NCBI GenBank assembly: GCA_015501605.1
Contig: JADNRZ010000008.1
Span: 1,364,001-1,428,000 of the forward strand
Reading direction: 5' to 3'
DNA: 64,000 nucleotides
Origin: Panaeolus papilionaceus
Taxonomy: Eukaryota; Basidiomycota; Agaricomycetes; Agaricales
In this document: piece by piece, positions 33,996-46,033 of the stretch
Layout of the letters: the number at the start of each line of letters is the position of its first letter
Position numbering within the stretch: the first letter of the stretch is position 1
The notes under the pieces: model-generated
The model's database searches: none
Told to the model about the DNA's origin: nothing
Seen by the model: only the letters and a program-made list of their open reading frames with translations
Program-made: the position numbers and the translations under genes

Positions 33996-35494
33996 CTATG
34001 TTGCATTCGAAGATTTTTTACTTTTGGTAGACGTGCCAAGTCGAAAGAAGGTTTTCGCGCGAGTTTTCATGACTGAAAGCCGAGCACCAATAGAATACCT
34101 AGATCGAGGTTTGCATGCAGCAGCTGATGGCGCATCATATCCGTCCCCAAACAGGTAATGAAAGGACACAAAACTACCCGCTGGCGGGGGCCCAAAGCGC
34201 TCGACCTCTCGTCTGAATTCCTTGAGCTGAGCCTCCACCTTGCCTAATCGGCTGCTCCAGTACCCCTCCTCGTCCCTCTTTTGCTCCTGCATCATATCGG
34301 ATATGGCCGACTTTTCGTCTACCAGCGTGTTAATCCTCTCACAGAGCATCTTGTAAAAGGAAGGCCCGAACGGAGTATCTCGAATATGCTCGTCCTTGAT
34401 AATCATGCGTTCGAAACGAAAGAAGTGGCCGAAACGCTGAGAGGAGGTGCTATCTAGTATGGACAGTGCGGACTCTCGAGTATTTTCGAATTTCAAGACT
34501 TGAGATCCGTTCCCGACGAAGTCCTGCGTAGGTAATTAAGCTGCGAATACAAAGGGGCTTGGATGATATCATAATTACCCGACAGGGTCCATCTGCCGCC
34601 TTGAGTTGCTCGAATCTGATGTTTACCCGTTCAGGGGTAAGGACATTGTCCCACATGGTCGTGATGATGGAAACACGGCTCATGTCATTATCGTCCTTGC
34701 GGCTATCACCCAGATCGCTGACGGTAAGCGCCGTAAGCATCTGAATGAGTTGCTTTTACTGCCAGGAATTCTTGGGTCCGTTATGGGATGAAAGTATAAT
34801 ATATGATCTATAACACTGCGTCTGCCCAATTCTTTTAACCCCTGGGGCACTCTTTGTAAACTGTCGTCGGCTGGGGGACTAACGGTGTCTGTGAATACGA
34901 AGAATCCTGGATGCGAAATTATAAAATTATGAGCCTGTTCGACCTACCCTTGAAGTCGTTCCATCCATTCCACCAGCATGTTAAATACTTTTAGCTCTGA
35001 TAGCGCATTGTCGGAAAATCCAGGGGTGTCGATAATATGGAATGTATATTCGTCATGTTTCCGGTCGTGGTCGCGTTTCTGGTGTACGTTGACCAGCTGA
35101 TAGCTAACAATGTCCTGAGTTACGCTATCCAACTGATTCTTCGAAATCCCAAGAGCGGATCCCTCTTCTGCTAGTGCTTCAATGAACTATAGCAATACGA
35201 TACATCGCCGATGTAAATGTTATGACGTAGCACGTGGTATGGAGTCGAAGGCGACTCACGGTGCTTTTCCCTGATCCAGTGGGACCCAGCAGTCTAAGAT
35301 AAGTCGCTTTAGCAAGGGGGTCCTGAAATCAATTATTGACAGCTCAATACGCACAATATGAAGGCCGCCTGTGACTTTTCAAGACTGCTGAATAGCTCGT
35401 TCTTTGGCCTGGCCAGAACTGAGACAGGACTTGTGTACTTAAGATGCTTGTAAGGTGGGGTGGGGATAAATGCATGGCTTGAGGATGTATTCAT
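33996..35494 (-). CDS. AIG1/GIMAP-like P-loop GTPase with C-terminal coiled coil
   Basis: The Walker A/G1 motif GPTGSGKST is encoded near 35265-35290, split by an intron just after the Thr. FHIIDTPGFSDNALSELKVF (near 35040-34990) supplies the G3 DTPG motif. Later exons include SRVSIITTMWDNVL, in the position where this family carries its G4-like segment, then a helical C-terminus with charged heptads (about 34500-34190) and a basic Ser/Lys-rich end at 33996. Such proteins are abundant in mushroom genomes; related animal and plant AIG1 GTPases act at membranes in immunity or survival, but the fungal role is unknown. The ATG at 35494 gives a plausible lead, yet the first intron could not be phased cleanly, so the N-terminus is uncertain. 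Confidence 0.7.
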
Positions 35495-35500
35495 GGTAGT

Positions 35501-35749
35501 TTAAGGCGTCGATATCAATTCTTTCAGCCGATTTAAACTTTGAACTTTGTGTGGGTAATGCTGAACGGCCCCAGGAGTATCAATAAACATGCACAGTTGA
35601 ACGGAGCAGCTGCAAGGCTGTTCAACACGTTCCAAGCTGCAATCAGTCGGAGTTTGATCGGAGTACAAATTTAAAGTGTCCATCACGGTCGCATTTCGCC
35701 TTGTGTCTTGTGTATCTTTAAGCGCCCCATCATTGGTGTCGATTTGCAT
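35501..35749 (-). pseudogene. Possible GTPase-domain remnant
   Basis: A minus-strand frame contains VEQPCSCSVQLCMFIDTPG. This resembles the switch-I to G3 segment of fungal AIG1-like GTPases, but no P-loop lies upstream. It sits directly upstream of the intact GTPase and may be a leftover of a tandem copy. Confidence 0.3.
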
Positions 35750-36916
35750 ATCAATTTGGATACGTAGTTCGAAAGAAGCTGCGGTAATTACGCAACTAAA
35801 CCTAGAGAACCAATCGTATTGTTAAACCTAATTCTTCAAGTTGAGGAATCAGAACTTAGCTTTAGCGCCGTTAGTAATTTCTCGCCTCCGGTGTTGCTCC
35901 CAAGTTGTTGGGGTACCGAAAAATATACCACTCGAAATCACATAAGATAAAATTATGTACACATTGTTTTTCCTTTCATTATTTTTGTGCTGATTATAAG
36001 ATAGGGTAAAATGAACATCCAGAGTTGTATCTTCAAAATTTACTCAGCCCCTAATTTATGGATTCAGAACCCGCGAAACGGACCAAGATATAGCGCACAT
36101 GTGTGCTCTGACTGGAGACTATGTGTTGTAACTTCCCACCTAGGAGCTCAAAATTGGAGTATTTTAAAGTCGAACCTCACGCAATCCAGGTTCCGTTCGT
36201 TTATTATTATTCTCGCTATGTGCATATGATCACGAAGGTGGGAATCTGCACATATCTAATAGGGCGTAACGCAAAAATCTCAGGCTCAGCGAGATTCGCA
36301 TGCTGTAAATAAGTGGGATCTATGCTTATTGGAAGAGGTATGCCGTCTTGTGATTAAACATGAGAAAAGGATGTCTTTCGATTGACGGTGGCGTCTGCTC
36401 TAATTACTCGTATGGGATACATGAATCAGGGGCACATTCGGGACACCGAAGAACCGACACATAAGTTTACTTTTCCAACGTGAATGTATGAGGTTATCAT
36501 ACATACGTACCCATTGCAGGTGAGAACCGCGTACCAATTTTGGACAAGACGACATTCATCTGGGGTCCTGATGGCGAGGCTTGCGAGTAAAGGTTCGTGT
36601 TAACACGTCTGATGGTACCAAGTAATACAAAACCTTCGATATACAAATTTCCGACTCATGGTGGTATTATCACGCCCCAGTTTATTCAAGGAAAACAGCC
36701 TGTAATCGCCTGGGATGAACCGATGTCAAGGGCATTACTTGACATCTTGTTCACATGAAAGTTTGCAAAGTTTGAGAGCTGGGATTACCCAAACAGACAA
36801 TCGAAGTACATGAGGAGATTGTAAAAATCGTATAAAGTGGATGAGAATCTGAAGTCAAAAGCTCAGCTCCAGAGCTACACATACAACTGACAACCGACGA
36901 CTTCAGTCTGCACGAA
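35750..36916. other. Upstream region of pore-forming-like gene 1; left outer arm of the inverted duplication from about 36.05 kb
   Basis: No gene seen. From about 36.05 kb the sequence matches, inverted, the region right of the gene at 44.7 kb. One example is the stretch with GCGTAACGC and ATCTCAGGC near 36265-36290, against 45385-45410. Confidence 0.55.
36831..36837 (+). promoter_or_regulatory. TATA box of pore-forming-like gene 1
   Basis: TATAAAG about 85 bases before the ATG at 36917. The other three paralogues have TATA-like elements at similar distances. Confidence 0.5.
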
Positions 36917-37828
36917 ATGTCCACCGAGCCAAGCACCGAGCCCTCTTCAACGGTTGGTACAATCAGTGACGCTCTGTCTAATCTGGATTAACGCAATATT
37001 GGCTGGGTTCTACAGATGTTCCAAGTTGTCAGTGACGCAGGTCAGCCCGTTGACAAAGAACTCGTCCACGTTCCCTCAGCGGCCGAGCTCAAGGAGGCTT
37101 CTGAACCCGCCTCTCACGAAGTCACGCCAAAGCTTGACTTGTACGATTTCGCTGTGTACAGAGCACGCCTGAGTGCGATTGAAATTGTCCTCGGGATCGG
37201 GAATAACAGGGTGTGGTCTGGTAGAATCAACATCTACAACCGCCCTGGGGACGAGGCCTTGCATGCCGTGGTAAATCGATTCCTCGACGAGATTCACTGG
37301 GTTCAACTTATGTCGTGGAGGAACAACACATCCGCCCCTCAGGTCTTCGAACAGACGTACACAACTTCCTTAACCATCACAGAAGGCAGGGAGGTCGAGG
37401 CAGGATTCAACATGGGTGCGTCTTTCCGAGGCTTGTCAGTTGGCGTGAATGGCGGCGTTAGGACATTCAGCTCCAGAGAGACGACCACATCCGAGACCAC
37501 GAGACTGGAGGTCACCGTTCCCCCTCACTCCCTAGTGGTTTTCTACCAAAGACGTTTCAGCTTCAGAGATGAAATAACCTTCATCAATGATGCCTGGGGA
37601 TCACACTGGAACGTTGGCCCCTGGGGCGGCTACACCCCGCTGACGAGGCTGACCAGCAGAGTCCAAATCATGGCGGATGAGTGGTTTACTTCGGAAAGAT
37701 TTTTGCCCCCTGGTCCAGGTGAACTTGCCGTCACAACCGTATCTGCAGCCGCCCTCGGTCCTGCTACAAGGCGCAGGGAAAATATTACTTCACGTGCTCG
37801 CAACACTCTGAACGATATGGGTGTTTGA
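36917..37828 (+). CDS. Aerolysin/ETX-MTX2-like beta-rich protein, copy 1
   Basis: Two exons: 36917-36952 encodes only the first 12 residues, and 37016-37828 the rest (282 aa in all). There is no signal peptide. After a polar lead of about 60 residues comes a compact N-terminal part. A long beta-rich stretch follows with alternating Ser/Thr and hydrophobic residues around a TTTSETTRLEV segment and the shared PPHSLVVFYQRR motif, then a Trp/Gly-rich block (WNVGPWGGYTPL). This alternation is the hallmark of the membrane-inserting hairpin of aerolysin-fold pore-formers; family membership is inferred from pattern only. Leaderless proteins of this kind in mushrooms are generally cytosolic or fruiting-body defence proteins. 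Closest relative in the window is the gene at 43.8 kb. Confidence 0.65.
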
Positions 37829-38543
37829 AGTGACCATTTTCATGCCAGTGGTGCGTTCTACGAGCTCTTCCCCCCACTTCAGGCCATCTTACTTGTTTAA
37901 CCAGACGAAGCCTCTCTTCACTCCAGCCTGAGGTTTGCCAAATCCGACTGGATCAATGTAAAACTAAATATGTTGTCCCCTTTTCTTATCAAACGTCATT
38001 TTATCAGAGTTTCATTTTAGCGTTAGAAATATTGTTATCAAAGTACATTGATTCAAATAACGCTTTGCTTCAAAGCCGATCCTATGTTATCGATCAATAT
38101 TTTATTACAAGTTTCTCGGAGTTTCTCACATCGACCTTCATTCGCTTGAGATCGACGGCGACGGCCGGTGCTTCCACGGCATCAACGAGAAAGCCTTTAA
38201 AATTTTTACAGAGGAGGGTTTAGTCTCGTAGAGAATTTTATAGGTCGACAATGCTAGATACCAATTACAAACAGTATCTAATAGCAAAGGGCAGTGTTCA
38301 TCAACAAATTGAGTGGTATCCTTGGCAGCAATTTAAGGTTTTACAAGATCGCAGATTTTATATATGTATTTTTACAGGTTTTTAAGAGATAAAGTAACGG
38401 CCAGACAGAACGAGTGCTTGGTTCAGGTTTGGGATATGTAGTGATTAGAGTTCGAGCATGTGCCTGAGGGTCAACTCTGGTGTCAGTTAGCTGTGGGAAC
38501 GAATATTAAATTAAGCGCTTCACGGACCTTGATCAAAGAATTA
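37829..38543. other. Convergent intergenic region between copies 1 and 2
   Basis: Shared 3' region of two genes facing each other. The first about 60 bases are the inverted match of the bases just downstream of copy 4 (43750-43812). No other feature seen. Confidence 0.5.
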
Positions 38544-39415
38544 TCAAAGACCCATTTTAACGAGAACATTCTTGGACCTTTGAGTAACATTCTCCCTCTT
38601 TCTGGTGGTGTCGGTAATTGCGGCAGCTCCCACATAGTCAGTACTGACACTTCCGGGTCCATTGGCTAGGTATGTGGCCGACGTAAAGTACTCCTCCGCC
38701 ATGATTTGAACCCTGGTGGTCTTCTTGACGAGTGGACTGTATCCGCCCCATGGGCCAATGTTCCATTCACGACCCCAGGCGTCACAAATGAAGGTGATTT
38801 CGTCCCTGAAGTCGTAGCGCCTTTGGTAGAACACCACAAGTGAATGGGGCGGGACGTTGACAGTGATAGTGGTCGTCTGGCTGGACGTTGTCTCTGTTGT
38901 TTTAAATGTCCGAGTGCTGGCGTTGTACCCGATAGACATCCCCTGGTAGGATAATCCGAGATTGAAGCCTTCGTTGACTTCTTTACCTTCAGTTATGGTC
39001 AAGCCAGTGGTGTAAGAGTACTGATAGGTCTGGGTTGCGGCGGTGTCGTTCTTCCAAGAGATGAGTTGGACCCAGTTAATAGTTTCGAGGAACCGGTTGA
39101 TTGCGGAGTACATCCCTTCGTCACCGGCGTAGTAAAAGTTGGTCTTCCTTCCCGACCATACTCGTGGAGACGAGCTGCTGGGCTTGTAGACCAAGTACTG
39201 GTAAAGGTCATTTGCAGCTGCAGCAGAAACCTCAGCGGATTTGAGCTGGACGGCCGAGGCATCTTCCTCTGGTTTATGGTGCTGACCCGGGTCACTGGCA
39301 CCAGAAGTTGGGAGCTGTAGTATAAAAGAACATTTAGACAGACATAAACAGCGTATTATCGATCACATACCTCGACAGCGAAAATGATTGGGTCCATATT
39401 TTCGGGGATCGACAT
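38544..39415 (-). CDS. Aerolysin/ETX-MTX2-like beta-rich protein, copy 2
   Basis: Two exons: 39415-39371 (15 codons) and 39314-38544, with the same intron position logic as copies 1, 3 and 4. No signal peptide. It has the shared PPHSLVVFYQRR motif, the Ser/Thr-alternating stretch before it, and the WNIGPWGGYSPL block. It is closer to copy 3 (41.7 kb) than to copies 1 and 4. Frame and splice sites are intact. A TATA element lies about 70 bases upstream (39487-39494, minus strand). Confidence 0.65.
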
Positions 39416-39486
39416 TATCGTTGTGGTTGGCTTGTTTTCTGAAAGAGATACGATGGAGTTCTGAAGTCCAGCTGAAAAACGTCTCC

Positions 39487-39494
39487 CCTTTATA
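39487..39494 (-). promoter_or_regulatory. TATA box of pore-forming-like gene 2
   Basis: Minus strand GTATAAAG, about 75 bases before the ATG at 39415. Confidence 0.45.
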
Positions 39495-41735
39495 CCCTCT
39501 GAGTATGTAATGAAGTCTCGAACCATCCGTTTCTCAGTTCAATTATCCAGCACGTCTCATAGTAATGTGACGATTACATGCAATCAAGGGGTCGACCAAA
39601 GACTGCCCTCTTCTCGAACACATATCGGCACAGTCTTATTCCCAGTACTTGACATCGGAATTCACAGAACACAATATAATCGGACAGCATTGATGCTCTG
39701 AAGCGGCTTGGCAGAGTCTACAATTTTAACCACTGAGCCCCGTTAAAGCCCAGAACCAAAAGGAGGGACAATCATCTAACTCGACATCCCAGCGCATGAG
39801 TACTGATGCTTTTAGTGCAGCCACGCACAGTACCGAACACTACATAGTGGTTCTTCTAGCAATATACAGCTGCTGAACTGAACCTAATAAGATCTTGAGT
39901 ATGCCAAGGGCCACTTGGGGAGCCTTGTACCTATTAAATTTATGCGGATTCATTTAATCAGTGCAGAGAACGACTCGGAGGGGCGTGTGTACTATCGATG
40001 TTGTGTTCCTCAACAGCCTGTACTTCAAGTGACGCACGTGTAGTGCCATTGGCTCTAGGAGACAAAACGGGGACTATCAATTAAAATGTCTGCCGTCAGA
40101 TGTGTACATTTCTTCTCCCATGTCGCTTCTTATTGGGTGACCGATAAGAGACAGTGGCGCTCAATTTTAAACCACGAACCTTCGGAATAAGAGTCACCGG
40201 TTAATGCCTTCGCCCTTTCCTCCACGCTGTAATAAGTCGTAACCCCAAAACGCCGTCGCAATCAATTCGAAGCAGCTTTGTCGGATTCCAGCCGTCATAA
40301 GTGTATAGACTTGGGATGGCGTGTAGAATCGTCTCCAGTTCGACGAACAGAGACAGTCTCCACGAAGAATCAAACGAAGTTTGGCTCGAATATTAATCGG
40401 ATTTCGGGAAGTCCGTAATTATATCCTGATGAGCTACAGTCGGTATCAACACGCTTTCTCGATCGTTCTCTTGTTACTTGCAGGCTTGAAGGGTTTTCCT
40501 TCATGTACGAAAGTTATTGTCTGAATCCAGAGGGTCATATTAGAGCATGGGAGCCTTATGATGACATGCGATCGGAGAACTATTGGGGAAGCTGACCCAA
40601 TGGAACAAAAACCCTCTTTTGGGATATTTCCTTGTTGGAGAGAGAGCAGCGCTATAGACGCGTTCTCCATTCTTAGGAACTTGACGTAGTGTGGAAGTTT
40701 TTGTTTACCCTATATTCCATTTTGAGTGATTTAAGCCGTTACGTAACAGTCAGCGACCCCGGGAAGCATGGTAGATTCTCGAAGACCCGAATGAACCATG
40801 TCAATCTCGTAGGACCGTACATGGGAGTCTTCCTGTCTTCCTAGATGACTCGTATCTGACATGATGGACATCAAGTTCAAACGTGGGTTCATTCAGGTTT
40901 CGTGTCCAGCAGCCACCTTGAGCGCGCCGGCTCTCCGGAAATGATATTGCTTGGGGCTCACACTGAGTGGCGTGATGTATGATCTGCACAACTCGGGGTT
41001 CTAAAGTCCCGGTGTGGATCAGCCGTCCTCTAAGCGAGAAGTAACCCAAATCGGGTTGACACCCCAAAACGGGAGAGACTGGGTTAACCGAGACTAAGCG
41101 AGAAGGATATTGTATTAAATACATATATGTAAGGTAAGTACATGGGAGAAATGTGTCACCGACTCACCGTTTCTTTGTTTGACAGCGGCGTTTCAATTTG
41201 TCCAGAGCATAGTTTACGGTTCTCATTTGCCGCCCAGGGAGAAATGGCTAGGGAACACTTAGAGGATTAAAAATTGATCTTCGAAGCCACAACCAACGAT
41301 TCAGGAATCTCTGTTAAAATAATGGGCATAAATACAGGCGTCTATACACAGAAATTACTCTAGGTTGACCCTTGTGGAACTTTGGTTACTGACTGAAGCA
41401 CGAATCCGGACTCATGATGTATTCCATATTTGAGCCATGCCAAGCTTTTTCAAATGTCAGATCTCTTGAGCCCATGCCCCAGTTGCGCAACTTGAGCGGA
41501 AGACCGACGTCTCATTCGCTTCTTACTAGATGCTCAGAAGTTCGGCCGTTGATTGCCTCCACCCAATTCGCACCAGGATCAAGTTGAGGTACCCATATAC
41601 GATATCCTAGCATTGCAGTTAATAATCATACTTTTATTCCTTTTAAATTATACTATAAGATGCAGCAATTTATGCTCTTATACCCCAGAATCTCAACCAT
41701 CTTCACAAGCTACCAATCTTTTTTTACCAGTAATC
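39495..41735. other. Central spacer between the two divergent arms
   Basis: 2.2 kb between the divergent starts of copies 2 and 3. It holds their promoters and no convincing gene. A minus-strand frame at 40801-41124 has a plausible length but no motif. Its centre would be the hinge of the inverted duplication. Confidence 0.45.
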
Positions 41736-42605
41736 ATGTCTGTGATTCAAGCCTCCACCGAAAAGGTAGGAATGACACTCTGATTGGTTACTTTGTCTGA
41801 AACTCACTATACCTTTGTCGTTACACAGCTCCCGCTTGCCAGCGATGCAGGACAGGTCAACAAAACCGTCGAGGCTGAGCAAGAAGCCACAGTCCTCAAG
41901 GAAAAGTCTCTCAAGACGGACGTGGCAGCCGCTAGCGACAATCTCTATCAATACCTCGTCTATAGACCCAGCAGCTCGACCCCTAGGGTCTGGTCTGGCC
42001 GAAGGACAAACTTTTACTATGCCGGCGACGAAGCGATGTACTCCGCAATCAACAGGTTCCTCGACTCCGTCAATTGGATCCAGTTAATCTCTTGGAAGAA
42101 TGACACCGCCGCCACTCAGACGTATTCATACTCTTACACCACTGGGCTGAAGATTACTCAAGGTTCCGAAGTCAACCAAGGATTCGATCTAGGCGCTTCT
42201 TACGAGGGCATGTCTATTGGTTACAACTACAGTCAAAGGACCTTCAAAACCACGGAGACGACGTCCTCCAAGACCACTACTATTACCGTAAACGTCCCGC
42301 CCCACTCCCTTCTCGTCTTTTATCAAAGGCGCTACGACTTCAGAGACGAAATCACCTTCATCTGCAACGCTTGGGGTCGCGAATGGAACATCGGTCCATG
42401 GGGAGGCTACAGCCCGCTCGTGAAGAAGATCACTGCGGTCCAAATCATGGCCGAAGAATACTTTACTTCTGCCACCCAACTGCCCAACGGACCTGGCAGC
42501 ATTTCGACCGACTACGTGGGCGCTGCTGCTATCACTGATACCACCAGGAAGAGGGAGAACGTCACCCAAAGGTCCAAGAACGTTCTCGACAGGATGGGTC
42601 TTTGA
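41736..42605 (+). CDS. Aerolysin/ETX-MTX2-like beta-rich protein, copy 3
   Basis: Exons 41736-41765 (10 codons) and 41829-42605, 268 aa in total, no signal peptide. Same block order as the other copies: polar lead, VWSGRRTNFYYAGDEAMYS, a Ser/Thr-alternating stretch, PPHSLLVFYQRR, WNIGPWGGYSPL. It ends with a basic segment and the final Gly-Leu. Closest to copy 2. All splice sites and the frame are intact, so it looks functional. Expression site and target are unknown. Confidence 0.65.
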
Positions 42606-43812
42606 ACAGCTCCACACGACTGGCGAGTAACCGTACACCTTCTGTAATCAAATTTTCGATGGGTACCCTTCCAGGTCGTCTCAGAAATGTTGTTGTGCGC
42701 CCGATTTTCTCTCTATACAAATGTTGTATGTAAAATCTTCGTTGAAATCCTATATGGTGGATTGTATGTGCCTTTATTACAATCTGCGGGTGTACTGTAT
42801 ACCATCTGGCCGCTCTCTAGATATTTGGAAGCGCCATAGGCACACCGTTGCACTCCAAGCATGGAAGCGCCCACATTTTTATACGCGCCCATTATGCCGC
42901 ACGCGAAGGTCACCGATTGAGCCAGCTTCCAGGATTCTACTACCCAGTAATATTTACTTGTGTACGCTCCTGTGCGAAGTTCGAGCTTCGAATACTCTGA
43001 TGAGCCCACTTCACTCGCTTCCTTGCGTCGGATATGTGAGGCGCCTAGGATCAGGGCTCAAACGACGTATCGTCTCGTCGTGTTTCTTGCATTTTTCATC
43101 GGCGTGAAAATGAGCCGAATGCTTCGATAGCCAAGTCAGGAACTTCAAGATAAGACCACGGGATACTGACACAGGCAGCCGTGACCGAGATGTGAGCCGT
43201 AGACGCAGAAATGGGACAAAAAGTTCAAGTCCACAGCCCACCGGAGTCAGAGAGATGCGAGGACATACTAAGCGCATGAGAGCGCACATGTTGGTTCATG
43301 AACTAAAGGTGCCAAAGTGCGGAAATCAAACTAGCTTTCAGCCTCGATAGACCACTAATACCTAGGTGACCTAACTTCACCTCATAACTCATAAAACTCG
43401 TATCTCAACGAGATGACGCAAGACGATATGAAGAAATACAGCGTCAACATATCTTCGTTTAACTGTCCAGTGGAAAGGGAGCCCTTCATCCCCTTGAACA
43501 ATCTGTACAGCTCGGAGAAATTCTGTGACCCCTACAAGTTATCGCGGCTTCATATGCAGTAGCAGCTTTGAGACGATGTGTAGGTTAATTCGGTGGCCTT
43601 TTTATGACAGTATGACTAACACTAAATGAAATCCTAACAAAATGACGTTCAAGTTTGACAAGAAGAAAAAACTGCCTATGTAGTATCGACATTAATCTAA
43701 TTAATCCGGCAAGTCTGGAGAAAAGGGAGGCCGCGTCGATCTGGAAAAGTAAGACGGCCTGAAGTGGGGGGAAGAGCTCGTAGAACGCACCACTGGCATG
43801 AAAATGGTCACT
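42606..43812. other. Convergent intergenic region between copies 3 and 4
   Basis: 1.2 kb with no supported gene. The last about 60 bases (43750-43812) mirror the bases just after copy 1. Confidence 0.5.
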
Positions 43813-44712
43813 TCAAACACCCATATCGTTCAGGGTGTTGCGGGCACGTGAAGTAATATTTTCTCTGCGCCTCGTCGCGGAAGCTAGGGCGGCTGCAAAT
43901 GCGACTGAGTTGTTCATGTTACCCGGGCCAAAGGGTAAAAATCTGTCCGAGGTGAACCACTCGTCCGCCATGATTTGGACTCTGCTGACCCGCCTCGTAA
44001 GCGGAGAGTAGCCGCCCCAGGGACCAACGTTCCAGTGTGTGCCCCAGGCGTCATTGATGAAGGTTATTTCATCTCTGAAATTGTAGCGCCTTTGGTAAAA
44101 AACGACGAGAGACTGAGCGGGGACGGTGACCTCGAGCCTCGTGGTCTCGGATGAGGTGGTCTCCCTGGTGCTAAACGTCCTAACGCTGCTGTTGACGCCG
44201 AATGACAAGCCTCGGAAAGACGCACCCATGTTGAATCCTGCCTCGACCTCTCTGCCTTCTGTGATGGTTAAAGAGGTTGTGTATGTCTGTTCGAAGGTCT
44301 GTGAGGCGGACGTGTTGTTCCTCCACGACATGAGTTGAACCCAGTGGACATCTTCGAGGAATCGGTTTACAACAGCGTGCAAGGCCTCGTCCCCAGGGCG
44401 GTTGTAAATGTTGATTCGACCCGACCACACCCTGGTAACCCCAGGGGAAACGTTGCTGCCAATCGGCCTGTACACGAGGAAGTCGTATAGGTCGAGCCTT
44501 GGAGCCACTTGATGCGAGGTGGCTTCGGAAGCCTCCTTGAGCTCGTCCTCTGAGGGAACGTGTACGAGTTCTTTGTCAACGGGTTGACCTGCGTCGCTGA
44601 CGATTTGGAACACCTGCAGCGTTCAGTCAAGATTATGTTAGTCAAGATTAAGCAGAGCGTCACTGAATGTACCAACCGTTGAAGAGGACTCGGTGCTTGG
44701 TTCGGTGGACAT
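43813..44712 (-). CDS. Aerolysin/ETX-MTX2-like beta-rich protein, copy 4
   Basis: Exons 44712-44677 (12 codons, nearly the same as exon 1 of copy 1) and 44613-43813, 278 aa, no signal peptide. The second exon begins with a GTG codon where copy 1 has ATG, which shows that translation begins in the short first exon. Shared motifs are present with a small change (PAQSLVVFYQRR for PPHSL). The frame is intact. A TATA element (44791-44798, minus strand) sits about 80 bases upstream, as in copy 1. Confidence 0.65.
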
Positions 44713-44790
44713 TTTGTGCAGGCTGAAGTTGTTGGTTTTCAGTTGTAGTGTAGCTCTGGAGCTGAGGTTTTGACTATGAAGTTTTGTCCA

Positions 44791-44798
44791 TTTTATAC
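44791..44798 (-). promoter_or_regulatory. TATA box of pore-forming-like gene 4
   Basis: Minus strand GTATAAAA about 80 bases before the ATG at 44712; counterpart of the element at 36831. Confidence 0.45.
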
Positions 44799-44799
44799 A

Positions 44800-46033
44800 A
44801 TTTCAATATCCAGGCTTTGGCCGGCTAACGACATTTACTTCGATCGCCTGATTGGGTATTTCCCACCAATCAGACTTTCCTGTGAACAACTTCAACAAGA
44901 TGTCAAGTGACAAGGAATGCCCTTGACATCGGTTCATCCCAGGCGGTTATAGGGTGCTTTCCTCAAATAGACTCAGGAATGACAATATCGCCGGGGGCCA
45001 GATGTATGTTGAAGATCTCATCTATTTCGTACCATTGAATGTGTTAACTCGAGCCCTTTTCTGCAAGTCTCGCCGCAATAGCGCCCAGATAAATGCCGTC
45101 TTGTACAACCTGGATCCTTGTCTCTCACCTGAAATGTATGCATATATATGAGAGCAAATATATCGTTTTCCTGTTTTCAAAGGTTTATCTCATGCACTCA
45201 TGCAGAAAGTAAATTTAGACGTCAGTTCATCGCAATCCTGAATGTGCCGCTGATGTACCCAATACGAGGAATCAGAACAGACGCCACCGTCAGTCGAAGG
45301 GTATCTTTTTCTCATGTTTAATTATACAGCGTCATACCTTTTCCGATGAGCGAAGATCATATCCATTTACGCATGCAAGTTCCGCTGGGCCTGAGATTTA
45401 TGCGTTACGCTCTGTGTGGACTCTCACCTTCGTGATCATATGCGCATAGTGAACGGACCTTAGATTCACCGAGGCTCCACCGTACACTATTCCAGTAATG
45501 GACTTTGGAGTGAGAAATTACAACATGGGGTCTTCAGCTGGAGATCACCGCTGTGCTATAATCGCGCGCCCTCTTCACGCGCCGTAGTTCTACAAGTTTC
45601 TCGCGCGGGGCGTCCCATTTTTGGATACGAAGAAGTACTACGCCCGATGCATTTCCAGGCAGAAGGGGCACGTATGTAAGCTTCGAGCGTACTACTGGTG
45701 TGCAAATTGACTGTGATAACAGGGGCGCTTACACAAACAACGCAGTAAAATGAGAATGTGAATCGTGGTGGGCACTTACTATTTTTTGTCATGGAAACCG
45801 AGGTGTGAATAGGGGCAAAGCACATCAGAGTCAATTCTCGTGAGTCGTTCTCCCTTAGTCTAAGCATCTGACGATCACCAAAAACGTACACAAAACAGAA
45901 TTAGTTACACAGACCGCAATATCTTGTCGGAGAAATGGTGATATGAGCAACGAGTAATTGAGGTTATATGAGAGACAAGTCTGTATGGTACAATTAAAAT
46001 CGTAATATCATGAATTCGTCGCACACAAGATCA
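44800..46033. other. Right outer arm of the inverted duplication, then intergenic
   Basis: To about 45545 the sequence is the inverted homologue of 36.05-36.9 kb, including blocks with CCTTGACATCGGTTCATCCC (44930-44949) and the GTTAACAC/GGTACC neighbourhood. Beyond that nothing is recognised. Confidence 0.55.

Noticed and set aside
40801..41124. 107-codon minus-strand frame in the centre of the inverted duplication
   Set aside because: Plausible length but no recognisable motif; no evidence that it is expressed.
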